Positions 15,778-25,237 are shown, counted from the stretch's first letter. The stretch: 64,000 bases of DNA from Paenibacillus urinalis (GCF_028747985.1 NZ_CP118108.1:3229501-3293500), one strand, 5' to 3'. Translations and numbers: made by a program. Notes: generated from the sequence alone by a model not told the origin.

Positions 15778-16707
15778 CTACCCGAATTGGAGCAGCTTGC
15801 GACTTGTATCCAGCTGTGCAGGAAGCCCTAATGGAATGGCGATATTCGGGGAACAGTGACCGATCCGAAACCCAGCCATAGCGGGTCTGCCCGCCTTCGC
15901 AATATAATGCTGTATTACCTCTTCCAGTGATAGGGACAATTCTCGCTTAACTGGATCACAATGATGAAAATCACCAACGATGATACCCGCTGCTTCCGTC
16001 AGCTTGCCTGCTTGAAGAAGCTGATTCAGCATGCGGTCTATGCGATATGGCTCTTCGCCAATATCCTCAATCAAGAGAAGCCTGCCTGTTGTGTTTATCT
16101 CATAAGGAGTGCCGAGTGTCGTCACAAGCAGTGAGAGATTGCCGCCGACGATAACCCCTTCTGCCGTTCCGGGCCAGAGGACCTCAAGCGGAGAAATTGC
16201 CTCTGTATAGGGCGGTATATCTTTACCAAACAACAGATCAAAGCCTTTGAGAGTAAGTGGATCAACAAAATCAGCGGCCAGGCAGGTCAGCATAGGTCCA
16301 TGAAATGTAATCAAACCCGTACGCTGAAATATCGCGTTATGCAGGAATGTAACATCACTATAGCCCCAGAAAAACTTTGGATGACGCCGAATGAGCTCAT
16401 AATCCAGCAGATCCGACATTCTAGCCGTTCCATATCCGCCTCTCGCGCATACGATGGCCTTAATTTTCGGATTGGCGAACATGTCATTCAGCTCACGAGC
16501 TCTGTCTTCATCCGTTCCGGCCAAATATCCGTAATCATTCTCATTGTATACTGTCTTGCCAAATTGAACCTGTAAACCAAGTCGAAGCAGATGATCAGCT
16601 GCCTTGGTTATGCGGGTACTGTCCCCCGGACTTGCCGGAGCCATTATTCCGACCGTGTCTCCCATACGTAATGGTTCAGGATATATCGTCTTGAGCTCTA
16701 CGTTCAT
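15778..16707 (-). CDS. ykfA: LD-carboxypeptidase YkfA (peptidase S66)
   Basis: 309 residues. The S66 signature is clear: ARGGYGTARM, the nucleophile Ser in FWGYSDVTFLH, and the Glu and His of the triad near LLIEDIGEEPYRIDRML and FRIGHCSPNIAIPLG. S66 LD-carboxypeptidases trim the terminal D-Ala of murein tetrapeptides in the cytoplasm; no signal peptide is present. The ATG is the first possible in-frame start after a stop codon, and AGAGGAG sits 13 bases before it. The gene lies between dppE and ykfB, and the intergenic region upstream holds a hairpin. Confidence 0.9.
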   Translation of the reverse strand: MNVELKTIYPEPLRMGDTVGIMAPASPGDSTRITKAADHLLRLGLQVQFGKTVYNENDYGYLAGTDEDRARELNDMFANPKIKAIVCARGGYGTARMSDLLDYELIRRHPKFFWGYSDVTFLHNAIFQRTGLITFHGPMLTCLAADFVDPLTLKGFDLLFGKDIPPYTEAISPLEVLWPGTAEGVIVGGNLSLLVTTLGTPYEINTTGRLLLIEDIGEEPYRIDRMLNQLLQAGKLTEAAGIIVGDFHHCDPVKRELSLSLEEVIQHYIAKAGRPAMAGFRIGHCSPNIAIPLGLPAQLDTSRKLLQFG

Positions 16708-16747
16708 CTCCTTCGTTCAACTCCTCTTGGGCTCGTATAGAAAGGAA

Positions 16748-16777
16748 CTCCCAGTGATCTGGTTCGATCACCGGGAG
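16748..16777. other. Hairpin between dppE and ykfA
   Basis: CTCCC-A-GTGATC (16748-16759) pairs with GATCAC-C-GGGAG (16766-16777). There is no convincing T-tract on the minus strand, so it looks like a partial terminator or an mRNA-stabilising end for the abundant binding protein rather than a full stop. Confidence 0.55.
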
Positions 16778-16811
16778 AACCTGCATGCAAGTGCTTGAAT
16801 GAAGTCCTTGC

Positions 16812-18437
16812 TTATTGTAACTCTGCGTACTTGTAATCAATATATCCGTATGCATGCCGCAGCACCCCAGTTAAATGATCCTTCTGCAAGTACACGGAAT
16901 TATAGAAATACATCGGCATGATCGGCATCTCTTCCATAAGTATGCTCTCGGCCTCATGCAAATACGTAAATCGTTTCTCCACATCCGGCTCGCTGTAAGC
17001 AGCTGCTATCAGCTGGTCATACTCACTATTGCTCCAGCCTGTCCGGTTATTAGGACTGCCGGATACGAAGATGTCGAGGAAGTTAATCGGGTCTGCAAAG
17101 TCAGGGAGCCAGGAGCTTCTTGACATTTGGAACTGCAGGCTCTTCTGCTCATCGGTCAGCACCTTGCTCTCCTTGCTCGCCAGTGTGATATCGATGCCAA
17201 GATTTGTTTTGATCATGGCCTGCATTGTTTCCGCAATCTTCTGATGAAGGTCATTTGTGTTATAGGATAAAGTAACGGAAGGGAGAGTATCATACCCTTC
17301 TTCCTCCATCCCTTCGGTTAGAAGCCGCTTCGCTTCTTCAATATCAAACTTTACCAGCTCGCCGCCCTGTTCACGGAAGTCCCCTCCGCTCTCACCTTCG
17401 AGCAGGCCATAGGAGACCAGCCCGGTTGCCGGCTTATGCTTCTGCTTGATCACAAGATCTACAATTTGCTGTCTGTCTACAGCCAAGGTGAAGGCTTTGC
17501 GGATCTTCGCATTTGTGAAGGGCTCCATCGTGGTATTAAAACGATAGAAGTATGTTCCGGCTGAATCTTCAATCGTTGCTTTACCTTCGTCGATCAGAGA
17601 TTGAATTACATCCGGCGGCAGGGTTCCTGTAATGTGCAGTTCTCCACTCTCATACAGTTGATAAGCTGTCGTGGAATCATCCACCATCTTCATCGTGATG
17701 CCATCCAAATGTACATTGTCAGCATCCCAATACTGATCATTTTTCACCATTTGAATCTCGGCATCATGCTTCCATTCCGTTAATTTGAACGGTCCGTTGC
17801 TTAGAATGGAAGAAGCCTCTGCCGCCCACTGCGCATTTCCTTCGACGGTTGCCTTATGTACGGGGAAGAACGCAGGGTTCGACATCATACCGAGAAACCA
17901 GGGAGCGGGCTTGTTCAGCTTTATTTCGAGGGTATGCTCATCTACTGCTGTAACCTGTACATCATCTGCAGTTCCTTCTCCCGAGTTATACGCTTCGGCT
18001 CCATCAATAACATAGGCAAGCGTTGCAGATGCAGCGCCAAGGTTCGGATCCAGTATCCGTTTAAATGCGAATTCAAAATCTGAGGCTGTAACCGGATCAC
18101 CGTTAGACCACTTGGCATCCTCCCGCAAAGTGAACGTATACTGCTTCTCATCTTCTGTAACCGTCCACTCACTGGCTACTCCTGGACCTGGCGTATGGTC
18201 TTCCTGAAGACGGGTCAACCCTTCCATGAAATTGTTCAGCACATCATTCGATACCTGGTCAAAGCCAACAGGCGGATCAAGAGACGTCGGCTCCTTGCCG
18301 TTATTGACGAGCAGGATCTTACTGTTCACATCAGCAGCGTCTCCGTCTGCTCCACTACCCTCTCCTCCACAAGCCGCCAGCACAAGACACAGAATCACAA
18401 TACAGTAGAGCAACAGCATGGACCGATGTTTCTTCAT
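16812..18437 (-). CDS. dppE: Peptide-binding lipoprotein DppE
   Basis: 541 residues, with lipoprotein signal MKKHRSMLLLYCIVILCLVL followed by the lipobox LAAC and a GGEGSGADG linker. The rest is the SBP_bac_5 fold: SLDPPVGFDQVSNDVL near the start, WKHDAEIQMVKNDQYWD and FRFNTTMEPFTNAKIRKAF in the middle (KAFTLAVDRQ). As part of the dpp operon it delivers di- and murein peptides to DppBCD. The strong hairpin upstream may protect or punctuate the mRNA. Its position after dppD matches B. subtilis. Confidence 0.93.
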   Translation of the reverse strand: MKKHRSMLLLYCIVILCLVLAACGGEGSGADGDAADVNSKILLVNNGKEPTSLDPPVGFDQVSNDVLNNFMEGLTRLQEDHTPGPGVASEWTVTEDEKQYTFTLREDAKWSNGDPVTASDFEFAFKRILDPNLGAASATLAYVIDGAEAYNSGEGTADDVQVTAVDEHTLEIKLNKPAPWFLGMMSNPAFFPVHKATVEGNAQWAAEASSILSNGPFKLTEWKHDAEIQMVKNDQYWDADNVHLDGITMKMVDDSTTAYQLYESGELHITGTLPPDVIQSLIDEGKATIEDSAGTYFYRFNTTMEPFTNAKIRKAFTLAVDRQQIVDLVIKQKHKPATGLVSYGLLEGESGGDFREQGGELVKFDIEEAKRLLTEGMEEEGYDTLPSVTLSYNTNDLHQKIAETMQAMIKTNLGIDITLASKESKVLTDEQKSLQFQMSRSSWLPDFADPINFLDIFVSGSPNNRTGWSNSEYDQLIAAAYSEPDVEKRFTYLHEAESILMEEMPIMPMYFYNSVYLQKDHLTGVLRHAYGYIDYKYAELQ

Positions 18438-18471
18438 TGATTACTCCCCCTTAAGTTTATGAATGGATATG

Positions 18472-18509
18472 GAATCAATTTCATAGCTGTTTCATAGTGA
18501 AATTGATTC
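18472..18509. other. Hairpin between dppD and dppE
   Basis: GAATCAATTTCA (18472-18483) pairs perfectly with TGAAATTGATTC (18498-18509) around a 14-base loop, without a T-tract. It sits in the only sizeable gap of dppA-dppE, so it may set the level of the dppE transcript relative to the transporter genes. Confidence 0.6.
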
Positions 18510-18541
18510 GAATTCCGGCAATACATGTGTCTATTGTTCGC

Positions 18542-19621
18542 TCAACTAATAGAAGAACGAATCGCCGGTTCAAGCACTTTTGGTGTGGGTACAGATTTCT
18601 TCGGAAACACACCCTTGGAGCGTTCGTCGAGCAGCCAGCAGGCGGCTGTATGTTCAGGCGCTCCGTCCATGCTGACTGACGGCGGATCATATGAACCGCA
18701 CACTTCCATAACATATGGACAACGGGCTGAGTATGGACAGCCTATAGGTGGTGAAAATAAATCCGGCGGTGTTCCAGGGATGGAAATAAGCGGCTTGCTG
18801 CGATCACCGTCTACACGGGGCATGGATGCAAGCAGTCCTTGTGTGTACGGATGCTTTGGATCATAGAAGATTTGCCTTACCGTACCGGATTCCACGATCT
18901 TACCTGCATACATGACACAAACACGTTGAGCCAGATTAGCGACGACCCCCAGATCATGAGTAATCATAATGATGGATACACCGGTTTCTGCCTGCAGCAT
19001 TTTAAACAAATCCAATATTTGTGCCTGGATCGTTACATCGAGTGCTGTTGTCGGCTCATCCGCAATAAGGATGGAAGGATTCCCTATGGCAGCGATCGCA
19101 ATCATGACCCGCTGTCTCATCCCGCCGCTGAACTCATGCAGATACTGCTTCATACGGGCCTCCGGATCTTTAATCCCGATGAGCTGTAACATATCCATAG
19201 CGCGTTTCTTCGCCTCTGCTCTGGACAGCTTCTGATGATGCCTGATTCCTTCCATCAGCTGCTCGCCAATCGAGATGGTGGGATTAAGTGCTGTCATCGC
19301 ATCCTGAAATATCATGGTTATCTCGCTTCCGCGAAGCTTTCGTATCTGTTTCTCGCTCATGCTGACGAGCTCTATATTTTTATACTTAATGCTGCCCTTG
19401 TTAATCGTCGCCGTTTGCTTGGGTAAGAGACGCATGATGCTTCTTGCCGTCACACTCTTACCGCTTCCCGACTCCCCAACAATCGCCAGCGTTTCTCCTT
19501 TATAGAGGGCTAAGTCGACACCACGCACGGCCTGTACACTCCCGCCATACGTAGCAAACGAAACATGCAGGTTATTCACCTCGAGCAGCGGAGCTGCCCC
19601 TTCATTCCTCGTTGCCATCAT
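18542..19621 (-). CDS. dppD: Dipeptide ABC transporter ATPase DppD
   Basis: 359 residues, OppD/DppD type: Walker A GESGSGKS, signature FSGGMRQRVMIA, Walker B ILIADEPTTALD, and the C-terminal region with PHPYTQGLLASMPR (DPKHPYTQGLL) plus the cysteine cluster (CPYSARCPYVMEVC) that binds an iron-sulfur cluster in the OppD group. Only one ATPase gene is found in this operon, so it probably acts as a homodimer, or the OppF-like partner is elsewhere; B. subtilis carries ykfD for this. The ATG pair at 19621 follows GGAGGTAACGC. Confidence 0.93.
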   Translation of the reverse strand: MMATRNEGAAPLLEVNNLHVSFATYGGSVQAVRGVDLALYKGETLAIVGESGSGKSVTARSIMRLLPKQTATINKGSIKYKNIELVSMSEKQIRKLRGSEITMIFQDAMTALNPTISIGEQLMEGIRHHQKLSRAEAKKRAMDMLQLIGIKDPEARMKQYLHEFSGGMRQRVMIAIAAIGNPSILIADEPTTALDVTIQAQILDLFKMLQAETGVSIIMITHDLGVVANLAQRVCVMYAGKIVESGTVRQIFYDPKHPYTQGLLASMPRVDGDRSKPLISIPGTPPDLFSPPIGCPYSARCPYVMEVCGSYDPPSVSMDGAPEHTAACWLLDERSKGVFPKKSVPTPKVLEPAIRSSIS

Positions 19622-19624
19622 GCG

Positions 19625-20551
19625 TTACCTCCTCTGTTTCGGATCAAATATCTGATGTAGACCGTCACCCAGCAAATTAAATGCCAGCATCGTCAAAGAG
19701 ATAAATAAGGAAGGGAAGAGCAAGCGCCACCAATATCCGGACAAAATCGTAGACATCCCGTCATTGGCCATCGTGCCCCAGCTTGCAAGCGGCGCCTGTA
19801 TACCAAGACCGAGAAAGCTGAGGAACGCTTCTGAGAATATGGCCGACGGAACCGAGAATGTAACCTGCACAATAATGACGCCGAATGCATTAGGCAGCAA
19901 ATGTCTTCGAATAATGTTCCATGATCCTGCTCCGAGTGCTCTGGCAGCAAGCGTATATTCAGAGGATTTCAACTGCAGCACCTGTCCACGCACGATGCGT
20001 GCCATCCCAATCCATCCTGTCGCAGTTAGTGCCACGATGATTGTTAGAAGGCCGGGACCCATGGCAACCATGAGCAGAATAACGATGAGTAAATAGGGAA
20101 TTCCGTACAAAATATCAACAAACCGCATCATGACATTATCGATTCTTCCTCCAAAGTAACCGGCAATTCCGCCGTATATGACCCCGATCGCAAAATCAAT
20201 AACAGCCGCGATCACGCCTACGCCGAGCGAAATCTGCGCCCCGTATATAATACGGGCAAATACGTCACGTCCGAGATCATCCGTCCCAAACCAATGGACC
20301 GCAGAAGGCTGCTGATTGGCGTTCACTAAGTTCTGCTCTGCATAGCCGTGTTCAGCTATGAAGGGACCGAAGACAGCGAGTATCCCCAGCAAAATAATGA
20401 CAATAAGTCCTGCAAACGCAAGCTTGTTCTTGTACAGCAGTATCCATGCCCTTTTCCATGCAGGAATTCGGGGTCTAACGATCGCCTCAGCCTCTCCAGC
20501 TTCACGTTTCATGGGTACAAATAGATGATCAGGTACGTCGGATGCTTGCAT
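19625..20551 (-). CDS. dppC: Dipeptide ABC permease DppC
   Basis: 308 residues with an N-terminal cytoplasmic segment, a first helix at about 40-65, and the binding-protein-dependent transport EAA loop (ALGAGSWNIIRRHLLPN). The HWFGTDDLGRDVFARIIYGAQISLGVG block is typical of the DppC/OppC group. Gap of only three bases to dppD and dppB on either side shows a tight operon. AAAGGGG precedes the ATG. Confidence 0.93.
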   Translation of the reverse strand: MQASDVPDHLFVPMKREAGEAEAIVRPRIPAWKRAWILLYKNKLAFAGLIVIILLGILAVFGPFIAEHGYAEQNLVNANQQPSAVHWFGTDDLGRDVFARIIYGAQISLGVGVIAAVIDFAIGVIYGGIAGYFGGRIDNVMMRFVDILYGIPYLLIVILLMVAMGPGLLTIIVALTATGWIGMARIVRGQVLQLKSSEYTLAARALGAGSWNIIRRHLLPNAFGVIIVQVTFSVPSAIFSEAFLSFLGLGIQAPLASWGTMANDGMSTILSGYWWRLLFPSLFISLTMLAFNLLGDGLHQIFDPKQRR

Positions 20552-20554
20552 AAC

Positions 20555-21487
20555 CTAGGCCCCTTTCTTATGCAGTTTGATACGCGGATCAATCAAGCCG
20601 TACAAAATATCAACCAGGAACATCATGATGATGAGCAAAGCGCTGTAGAATACGGTCGTTCCCATAATGACGGAATAATCCCGATTGTTAATGCCATCAA
20701 CAAAGTATTTTCCCATACCCGGTATGGCAAAAATCTTCTCAATAACGAAGCTCCCTGTCAGCACATTGGCCAGCAGCACGCCAAGCAGTGTAATCACCGG
20801 AAGCACTGCGTTGCGCAGAGCATGCTTCACGACGATGACGAGGGGCGGAAGACCTTTGGATCTGGCGGTATCCATATAATCTTGGGTGAGCACCTCTATG
20901 AGGTTTGCGCGTGTTAATCTAGCGATTGTTGCAATGGGTCCTGCCGCCAGTGCCAGCGCAGGCAATACCATATGCTTCCACGTTCCCCATGTGGCTACCG
21001 GCAGCAGCTTCAGTTCAACTGCAATATATTTGATGAGCAGCGGGGCAAGAACAAAGCTCGGTACAGCCACTCCAATCACGGCAATAATCATGGCGATGTA
21101 ATCGATGATGCCGTTTTTTTGCAGCGCAGCAATGGTTCCGAGAAGGATGCCGATGAGAATGGAGATACATATAGCGACTATGCCCAGCTGAAAGGATACG
21201 GGAAATCCGCGTTCTATCATACTGTTCACGCTGTCAGGATAATGAGATATGGAAGGTCCGAGATCTAGAGTTAGAAGAGATTTAATATATTCAATGTATT
21301 GAATGTAGAGAGGCTCATCCAGATGATAGAAGGACATCATGTTCTGAATGACATTGGCATTTGCCTCCTTACCGTCACGATCAAACGGTGAACCCGGTAT
21401 AGAGTGCATTAATAGAAAGGTAATCGTTATAATCAGCCATAAAGTGACGACCATGGATATAAATTTACGGAGAATAAATTGTGCCAT
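20555..21487 (-). CDS. dppB: Dipeptide ABC permease DppB
   Basis: 310 residues with the OppB/DppB start (MAQFILRKFISMVVTLWLII) and about six membrane segments. The EAA-loop block is DYMDTARSKGLPPLVIVVKHALRNAVLPVI. It pairs with DppC to form the membrane channel. The start ATG follows AAAGGAGTCCTGTC. Confidence 0.93.
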   Translation of the reverse strand: MAQFILRKFISMVVTLWLIITITFLLMHSIPGSPFDRDGKEANANVIQNMMSFYHLDEPLYIQYIEYIKSLLTLDLGPSISHYPDSVNSMIERGFPVSFQLGIVAICISILIGILLGTIAALQKNGIIDYIAMIIAVIGVAVPSFVLAPLLIKYIAVELKLLPVATWGTWKHMVLPALALAAGPIATIARLTRANLIEVLTQDYMDTARSKGLPPLVIVVKHALRNAVLPVITLLGVLLANVLTGSFVIEKIFAIPGMGKYFVDGINNRDYSVIMGTTVFYSALLIIMMFLVDILYGLIDPRIKLHKKGA

Positions 21488-21502
21488 GACAGGACTCCTT
21501 TA

Positions 21503-22327
21503 TCAGCAAAATGCGGTTCTCATTGCAAGCTCAGTCATCACAAGCATGGCTTGGTAGGCTTCGAGGATATCATCTGCCTGATAGGATACCACCGGGGAAT
21601 AGCGCTCCATCCGGGTTTTGGGCATGAGATGGGCCCACTCTGCCTGACCGTAATTAGCGAACTCTAGTGTCAGAAGCGGCTTCTCTGGAGGAGTCAGCGG
21701 TTGAACCCGCTCTTTGTTCGCTATGGCCTGAATCGTCTTCTCCCGCAGGAGCTCACCGCTCTGGGCGGGGGTCAAGCACAGGGCTGACGTGCGTGAGATT
21801 TGTCTCTTCACAATAGCGGTTGTGACGTGTGGTATCAGCTCCTCCGCCTCCGCAGCAGTCTCATCATCTCCTGCCACAAGCAGAAGGGGAACCCCATGAT
21901 GTCCCGCGACATAAGCGTTGAAGCCAAGCTCTCCTACGGCCACATCATTAATGTACATATTGCGAATACCGAAGATCATTGAGTGGCTCATCACTCCCGG
22001 TCGTGCCGCTCGAGAATGATAGCCTAGAAAAACTGCACCTCCATAGCTGGAATCGAGACCCTGCATCATGGAGTAGGGCTTCACATCTCCTGATATTAAC
22101 TGAGCTCTCGGATACAGCTCCTCGATGATCAAATTATTCATTTTGGAATGGCTGTCATTAACCACAACTTCATGGATGCCTTCACCAAAAGCCGTTTCGA
22201 TCACGTGATTGGCCTCAGCCGTCATGATCCGCTGTCCCCGGTTGTAATTCCGCTTCGCCGAATCGACAAACGTATCATCCACAAGACCCGTGACGCCTTC
22301 CATATCCATTGAAATGTACAGTTTCAT
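21503..22327 (-). CDS. dppA: D-aminopeptidase DppA
   Basis: 274 residues from ATG at 22325-22327 (same length as B. subtilis DppA), with AGGGGG upstream; a longer reading starting eight codons earlier lacks a good site. Zinc ligand blocks are ISMDMEG at the start, NDSHS, GYHS and SHSM. DppA is a self-compartmentalising decamer that removes N-terminal D-amino acids such as D-Ala from imported peptides. It heads dppABCDE-ykfABC, in the same order as B. subtilis; ykfD is missing. Confidence 0.93.
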   Translation of the reverse strand: MKLYISMDMEGVTGLVDDTFVDSAKRNYNRGQRIMTAEANHVIETAFGEGIHEVVVNDSHSKMNNLIIEELYPRAQLISGDVKPYSMMQGLDSSYGGAVFLGYHSRAARPGVMSHSMIFGIRNMYINDVAVGELGFNAYVAGHHGVPLLLVAGDDETAAEAEELIPHVTTAIVKRQISRTSALCLTPAQSGELLREKTIQAIANKERVQPLTPPEKPLLTLEFANYGQAEWAHLMPKTRMERYSPVVSYQADDILEAYQAMLVMTELAMRTAFC

Positions 22328-22387
22328 GCTGATCGGCCCCCTATTCGTCATAATTGAATGCTAGTGCTTACATCTACTTTTGAGTAT

Positions 22388-22463
22388 AAAAAAAACAGCA
22401 AACCATAACGCGGGCAGCTGCTCCTAGCATAAGAACATGTCTGACCCGGATTATGATTTGCTG
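22388..22463 (-). terminator. Terminator or attenuator between the DUF3870 gene and dppA
   Basis: On the minus strand a 19-base stem (arms 22445-22463 and 22396-22414, three mismatches, two of them tolerable as G-U pairs) encloses a 30-base loop with AGGAGCAGCT and ends in eight T residues. It may simply end the DUF3870 transcript, or regulate readthrough into the dpp operon about 60 bases downstream. Confidence 0.72.
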
Positions 22464-22550
22464 GATTTCATTTACGATATGCTGTACGCAAGGCCTGTAA
22501 TGATGACACAGCCGGTACATGCGAATAAATAAAGCAGCCTATCTTCTTAT

Positions 22551-22874
22551 TTAATTATGGTTAACGATCGAACGATATTTCTTCTGTGCATCCTTATAGG
22601 CGACAATAATCGCCTTCTGAGAGGAGCCGTGATATCTGGACCGAACCTGTTCACTAATAATATCGAGATCATGCATTGTCTTCCCAACAAACAGGGTTCT
22701 GACAAAGGCGGAGGTCAGCGGAATGGTCGAAGAGCATCCGGCATCCACAATCTTATCATTGGTTGTATCAATTACCAGACCGATAAAAAAAGCACTGAAC
22801 TGCTGAGTAATCGGATTATTGACCGAGGTCTGAGCATCGCCCACGATATATATCGTATCCGTATTATAGTCCAA
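22551..22874 (-). CDS. DUF3870 family protein
   Basis: 107 residues, start TTG at 22872-22874 with AGGAGG eight bases upstream. The DTIYIVGDAQTSVNNPITQQF block and the FFIGLVIDTTNDKIVDAGCSSTIPLTSAFV block, with a conserved Cys, are the signature of this family of unknown function, often found beside amino-acid or carbohydrate catabolic genes. Here it lies just upstream of the dpp operon on the same strand but with a terminator between. No signal peptide or membrane segment. Confidence 0.82.
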   Translation of the reverse strand: MDYNTDTIYIVGDAQTSVNNPITQQFSAFFIGLVIDTTNDKIVDAGCSSTIPLTSAFVRTLFVGKTMHDLDIISEQVRSRYHGSSQKAIIVAYKDAQKKYRSIVNHN

Positions 22875-23147
22875 TAGCTTGTCCTCCTGGATCAGCTTCA
22901 GCTTATGGATTAATCAAGGATGCAGATGACTCTTGTCCCGAGTGCCTGCGACTTGATTAGACATCTGAAGTTGAATTGTGTAATTTATTCTAACAACAAA
23001 CTCACTTATTTGTAAATAACCTTTGTGAATTTGTTTCATCTATGTAAAATGATGTTTGAATATTCCTATTCCCTCTTCATTCAAGCATGAATTATGTCAG
23101 TTATATGTTATATAACAACTGGAAATCATCCATTCAAATCTGCTTAT

Positions 23148-23209
23148 TTTACATTTTGATTGCACTGGGATGATTTGGAATTTACAAATTACACTTATGC
23201 TTGTTTACA
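23148..23209 (+). promoter_or_regulatory. Candidate PhoP sites upstream of phoX
   Basis: TTTACA occurs at 23148, 23181 and 23204, with an extra TTACA at 23189. The B. subtilis PhoP box is a TTAACA-like hexamer repeated at 11-base steps; 33 bases between the first two is a multiple of 11, the next step (23) is not. Only suggestive, but the phosphatase gene makes Pho regulation likely. No other feature was seen in the 380 bases upstream of phoX. Confidence 0.3.
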
Positions 23210-23257
23210 TGAGGATTTGGCAAAATCCGACTGATAAATGACAAGGAGTGTGTTCTT

Positions 23258-24934
23258 TTGAGCGAAAAAACGATCGATCGCAAAACCTTTCTATCCTATC
23301 TAGGTACAGGCGCTGCTGCACTTGCTGCTGCTTCTGCCGGTCTTGGTACACTTGACGGTAAAGCCTCCGCAGCTTCCAGTGCGAACCACCTCTTCGGATT
23401 TAACACGAACAAAGTTACAGGCTTCTTCGATCCGATTGAGCCTACTATGGAAGACGAGCTCGTATTGCCAAAGAACTTTAAGTATGACGTTGTCGCTGCC
23501 TTTGACGACATTATTAATCCGGCAGGTGAGAAATTTGGGCAGGGTGCAGATTACAACGCATTTTTCCCTATTGAAGGCTCGAATACGAGAGGACTCCTTG
23601 TTACGAATCATGAATACACAAACATCTTTGCCATCGGTCCTGTAGCGGACAGCGGTCCCACCAAGAAACAAATCGAGCAAAGCCTCTATTACCAAGGGAT
23701 GTCGGTAACGGAAGTGTACCGTGATGAGCAAGGGGTATGGAAGCTTGATCCGACATCAAAATATGCACGTCGTATCACAGGCTTCACCTCCTTCGACATC
23801 ACAGGTCCTGCCAAAGGCTCCGCAACAATTGGAAATGCGACCAAAGCACAAGGTACATTTGCTAACTGCTCCGGCGGCGTCACATTATGGAATACGGTGC
23901 TGTCCTGTGAGGAGAATTTTGAAGAGCTTGCCGGACAAGCGAAGCTGCCAGAAACACACTATGGCTGGGTAGTAGAGATCGATCCTTTTGAAGCCTCTTT
24001 CCGCAAAAAGCATACCGCTCTAGGTCGATTCAATCATGAGAATACAGCGATGGGTATTGCCAAAGACGGACGTGTTGTTGTATACATGGGCGATGACAAG
24101 AAGGATGCCTGCGTATACAAATTTATTAGCAAAGGAAAGTACAACAAAGCCATCGGCCGTTCCAATTCTGCCTTGCTTGAAGAAGGCACACTATATGTTG
24201 CCAATCTTAAATCAGGGAAATGGGCTCCTGTAACGATTGAAGCCGTGAAGGAAGTTCTCTCCTCCGACAGCTATAAGAATCCATATGGCGTGTCTGGTAC
24301 GAAGGAAGAGTTACTTAAAAAGTTCACTTCCCAAGCGGATGTCGTTACCTATTGCAACCAAGCTGCTCTAATTGTTGGCGGAACTCCAACCGATCGTCCG
24401 GAGGATATTGAAATTTCGCCTTTCGACAGCACCGTCTTTATCTGCCACACGAATAACGATATTCATGGCAATATACACGGTCATATTACACGTATTTTTG
24501 AGAACAACGATGATCTCGGATCCCTTGAATTCAACTTCGAAATCTTTGCTGCCGGCGGCAGACAGTCCGGCTTCAGCTCACCGGATAATCTGGCATTCGA
24601 TTCGAACGGCAATTTGTGGGTCGTGACCGACATTTCCACGAGCAGTCACAACAAGGGCGTATATAAATCGTTCATGAACAACGGTTTGTTCGTCATCCCT
24701 ACAAGCGGCAAGAGCCAGGGACAAGCACTGCAATTCGCATCTGGTCCTAAGGATTCGGAGCTGACCGGTCCATACTTCACACCAGATGAGCAAACACTGT
24801 TCATCTCTGTACAGCATCCCGGCGAAATGACTACAGACCTGAACAACCCAACAAGCACATGGCCTCACCGAAAGGGAGATAAGAAGGCCCGCTGTGGCGT
24901 TGCGGCGATTAGTGGATTCAAGCTAGGACTGTAA
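23258..24934 (+). CDS. phoX: PhoX family alkaline phosphatase with Tat-like signal
   Basis: 558 residues (DUF839/PhoX). Signal region: IDRKTFLSYLGTGAAALAAASAGL, then the mature region with WNTVLSCEENFEE, FNHENTAMGIAKDGRVVVYMGDD and DNLAFDSNGNLWVVTD, blocks that in PhoX bind iron and calcium. PhoX hydrolyses phosphate mono- and diesters outside the cell. The start is TTG with AAGGAG upstream. The Tat motif reads D-R-K-T-F-L, with RK rather than RR. tatA and tatC follow directly, which fits a dedicated folded-protein export line, as for phoD-tatAd-tatCd in B. subtilis. Confidence 0.93.
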   Translation: MSEKTIDRKTFLSYLGTGAAALAAASAGLGTLDGKASAASSANHLFGFNTNKVTGFFDPIEPTMEDELVLPKNFKYDVVAAFDDIINPAGEKFGQGADYNAFFPIEGSNTRGLLVTNHEYTNIFAIGPVADSGPTKKQIEQSLYYQGMSVTEVYRDEQGVWKLDPTSKYARRITGFTSFDITGPAKGSATIGNATKAQGTFANCSGGVTLWNTVLSCEENFEELAGQAKLPETHYGWVVEIDPFEASFRKKHTALGRFNHENTAMGIAKDGRVVVYMGDDKKDACVYKFISKGKYNKAIGRSNSALLEEGTLYVANLKSGKWAPVTIEAVKEVLSSDSYKNPYGVSGTKEELLKKFTSQADVVTYCNQAALIVGGTPTDRPEDIEISPFDSTVFICHTNNDIHGNIHGHITRIFENNDDLGSLEFNFEIFAAGGRQSGFSSPDNLAFDSNGNLWVVTDISTSSHNKGVYKSFMNNGLFVIPTSGKSQGQALQFASGPKDSELTGPYFTPDEQTLFISVQHPGEMTTDLNNPTSTWPHRKGDKKARCGVAAISGFKLGL

Positions 24935-24997
24935 GTTTCGACGATAAGCTTTTTATTCAATCATATTGTAATCTAACATTCAACAGGAGATGATATT

Positions 24998-25237
24998 ATG
25001 CCCGGAATCGGAAATATCGGAATCGGCGGACTCATTCTGATTCTTATCATCGCACTCATCATATTTGGCCCTTCGAAGCTGCCTGAGCTTGGACGTGCCT
25101 TTGGCCGGACGCTCAGTGAGTTCAAGGGAGCCACTCGCGGACTCATGGGCGGGGACAATGATGAGGATGAGAAGAAAAAACCTGCGGAAGCTGGCACTTC
25201 CGCTTCGGTTAGCAGCTCCGGATCTAAGTCACAATGA
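24998..25237 (+). CDS. tatA: Twin-arginine translocase subunit TatA
   Basis: 79 residues: a short N-terminal region, one membrane helix ([15 protein letters not shown], residues 10-25), the conserved [17 protein letters not shown] amphipathic helix, and a charged Ser/Lys-rich tail. This is the TatA/TatE form used in minimal Gram-positive TatAC systems. GGAG precedes the ATG by about 8 bases. It overlaps tatC by four bases. Confidence 0.95.
   Translation: MPGIGNIGIGGLILILIIALIIFGPSKLPELGRAFGRTLSEFKGATRGLMGGDNDEDEKKKPAEAGTSASVSSSGSKSQ

Noticed and set aside
22328..22550. Possible T-box riboswitch or CodY site upstream of dppA
   Set aside because: No AGGGTGG-ACCGCG T-box core and no AATTTTC-GAAAATT-like CodY site found; only a hairpin with T-tract is supported.
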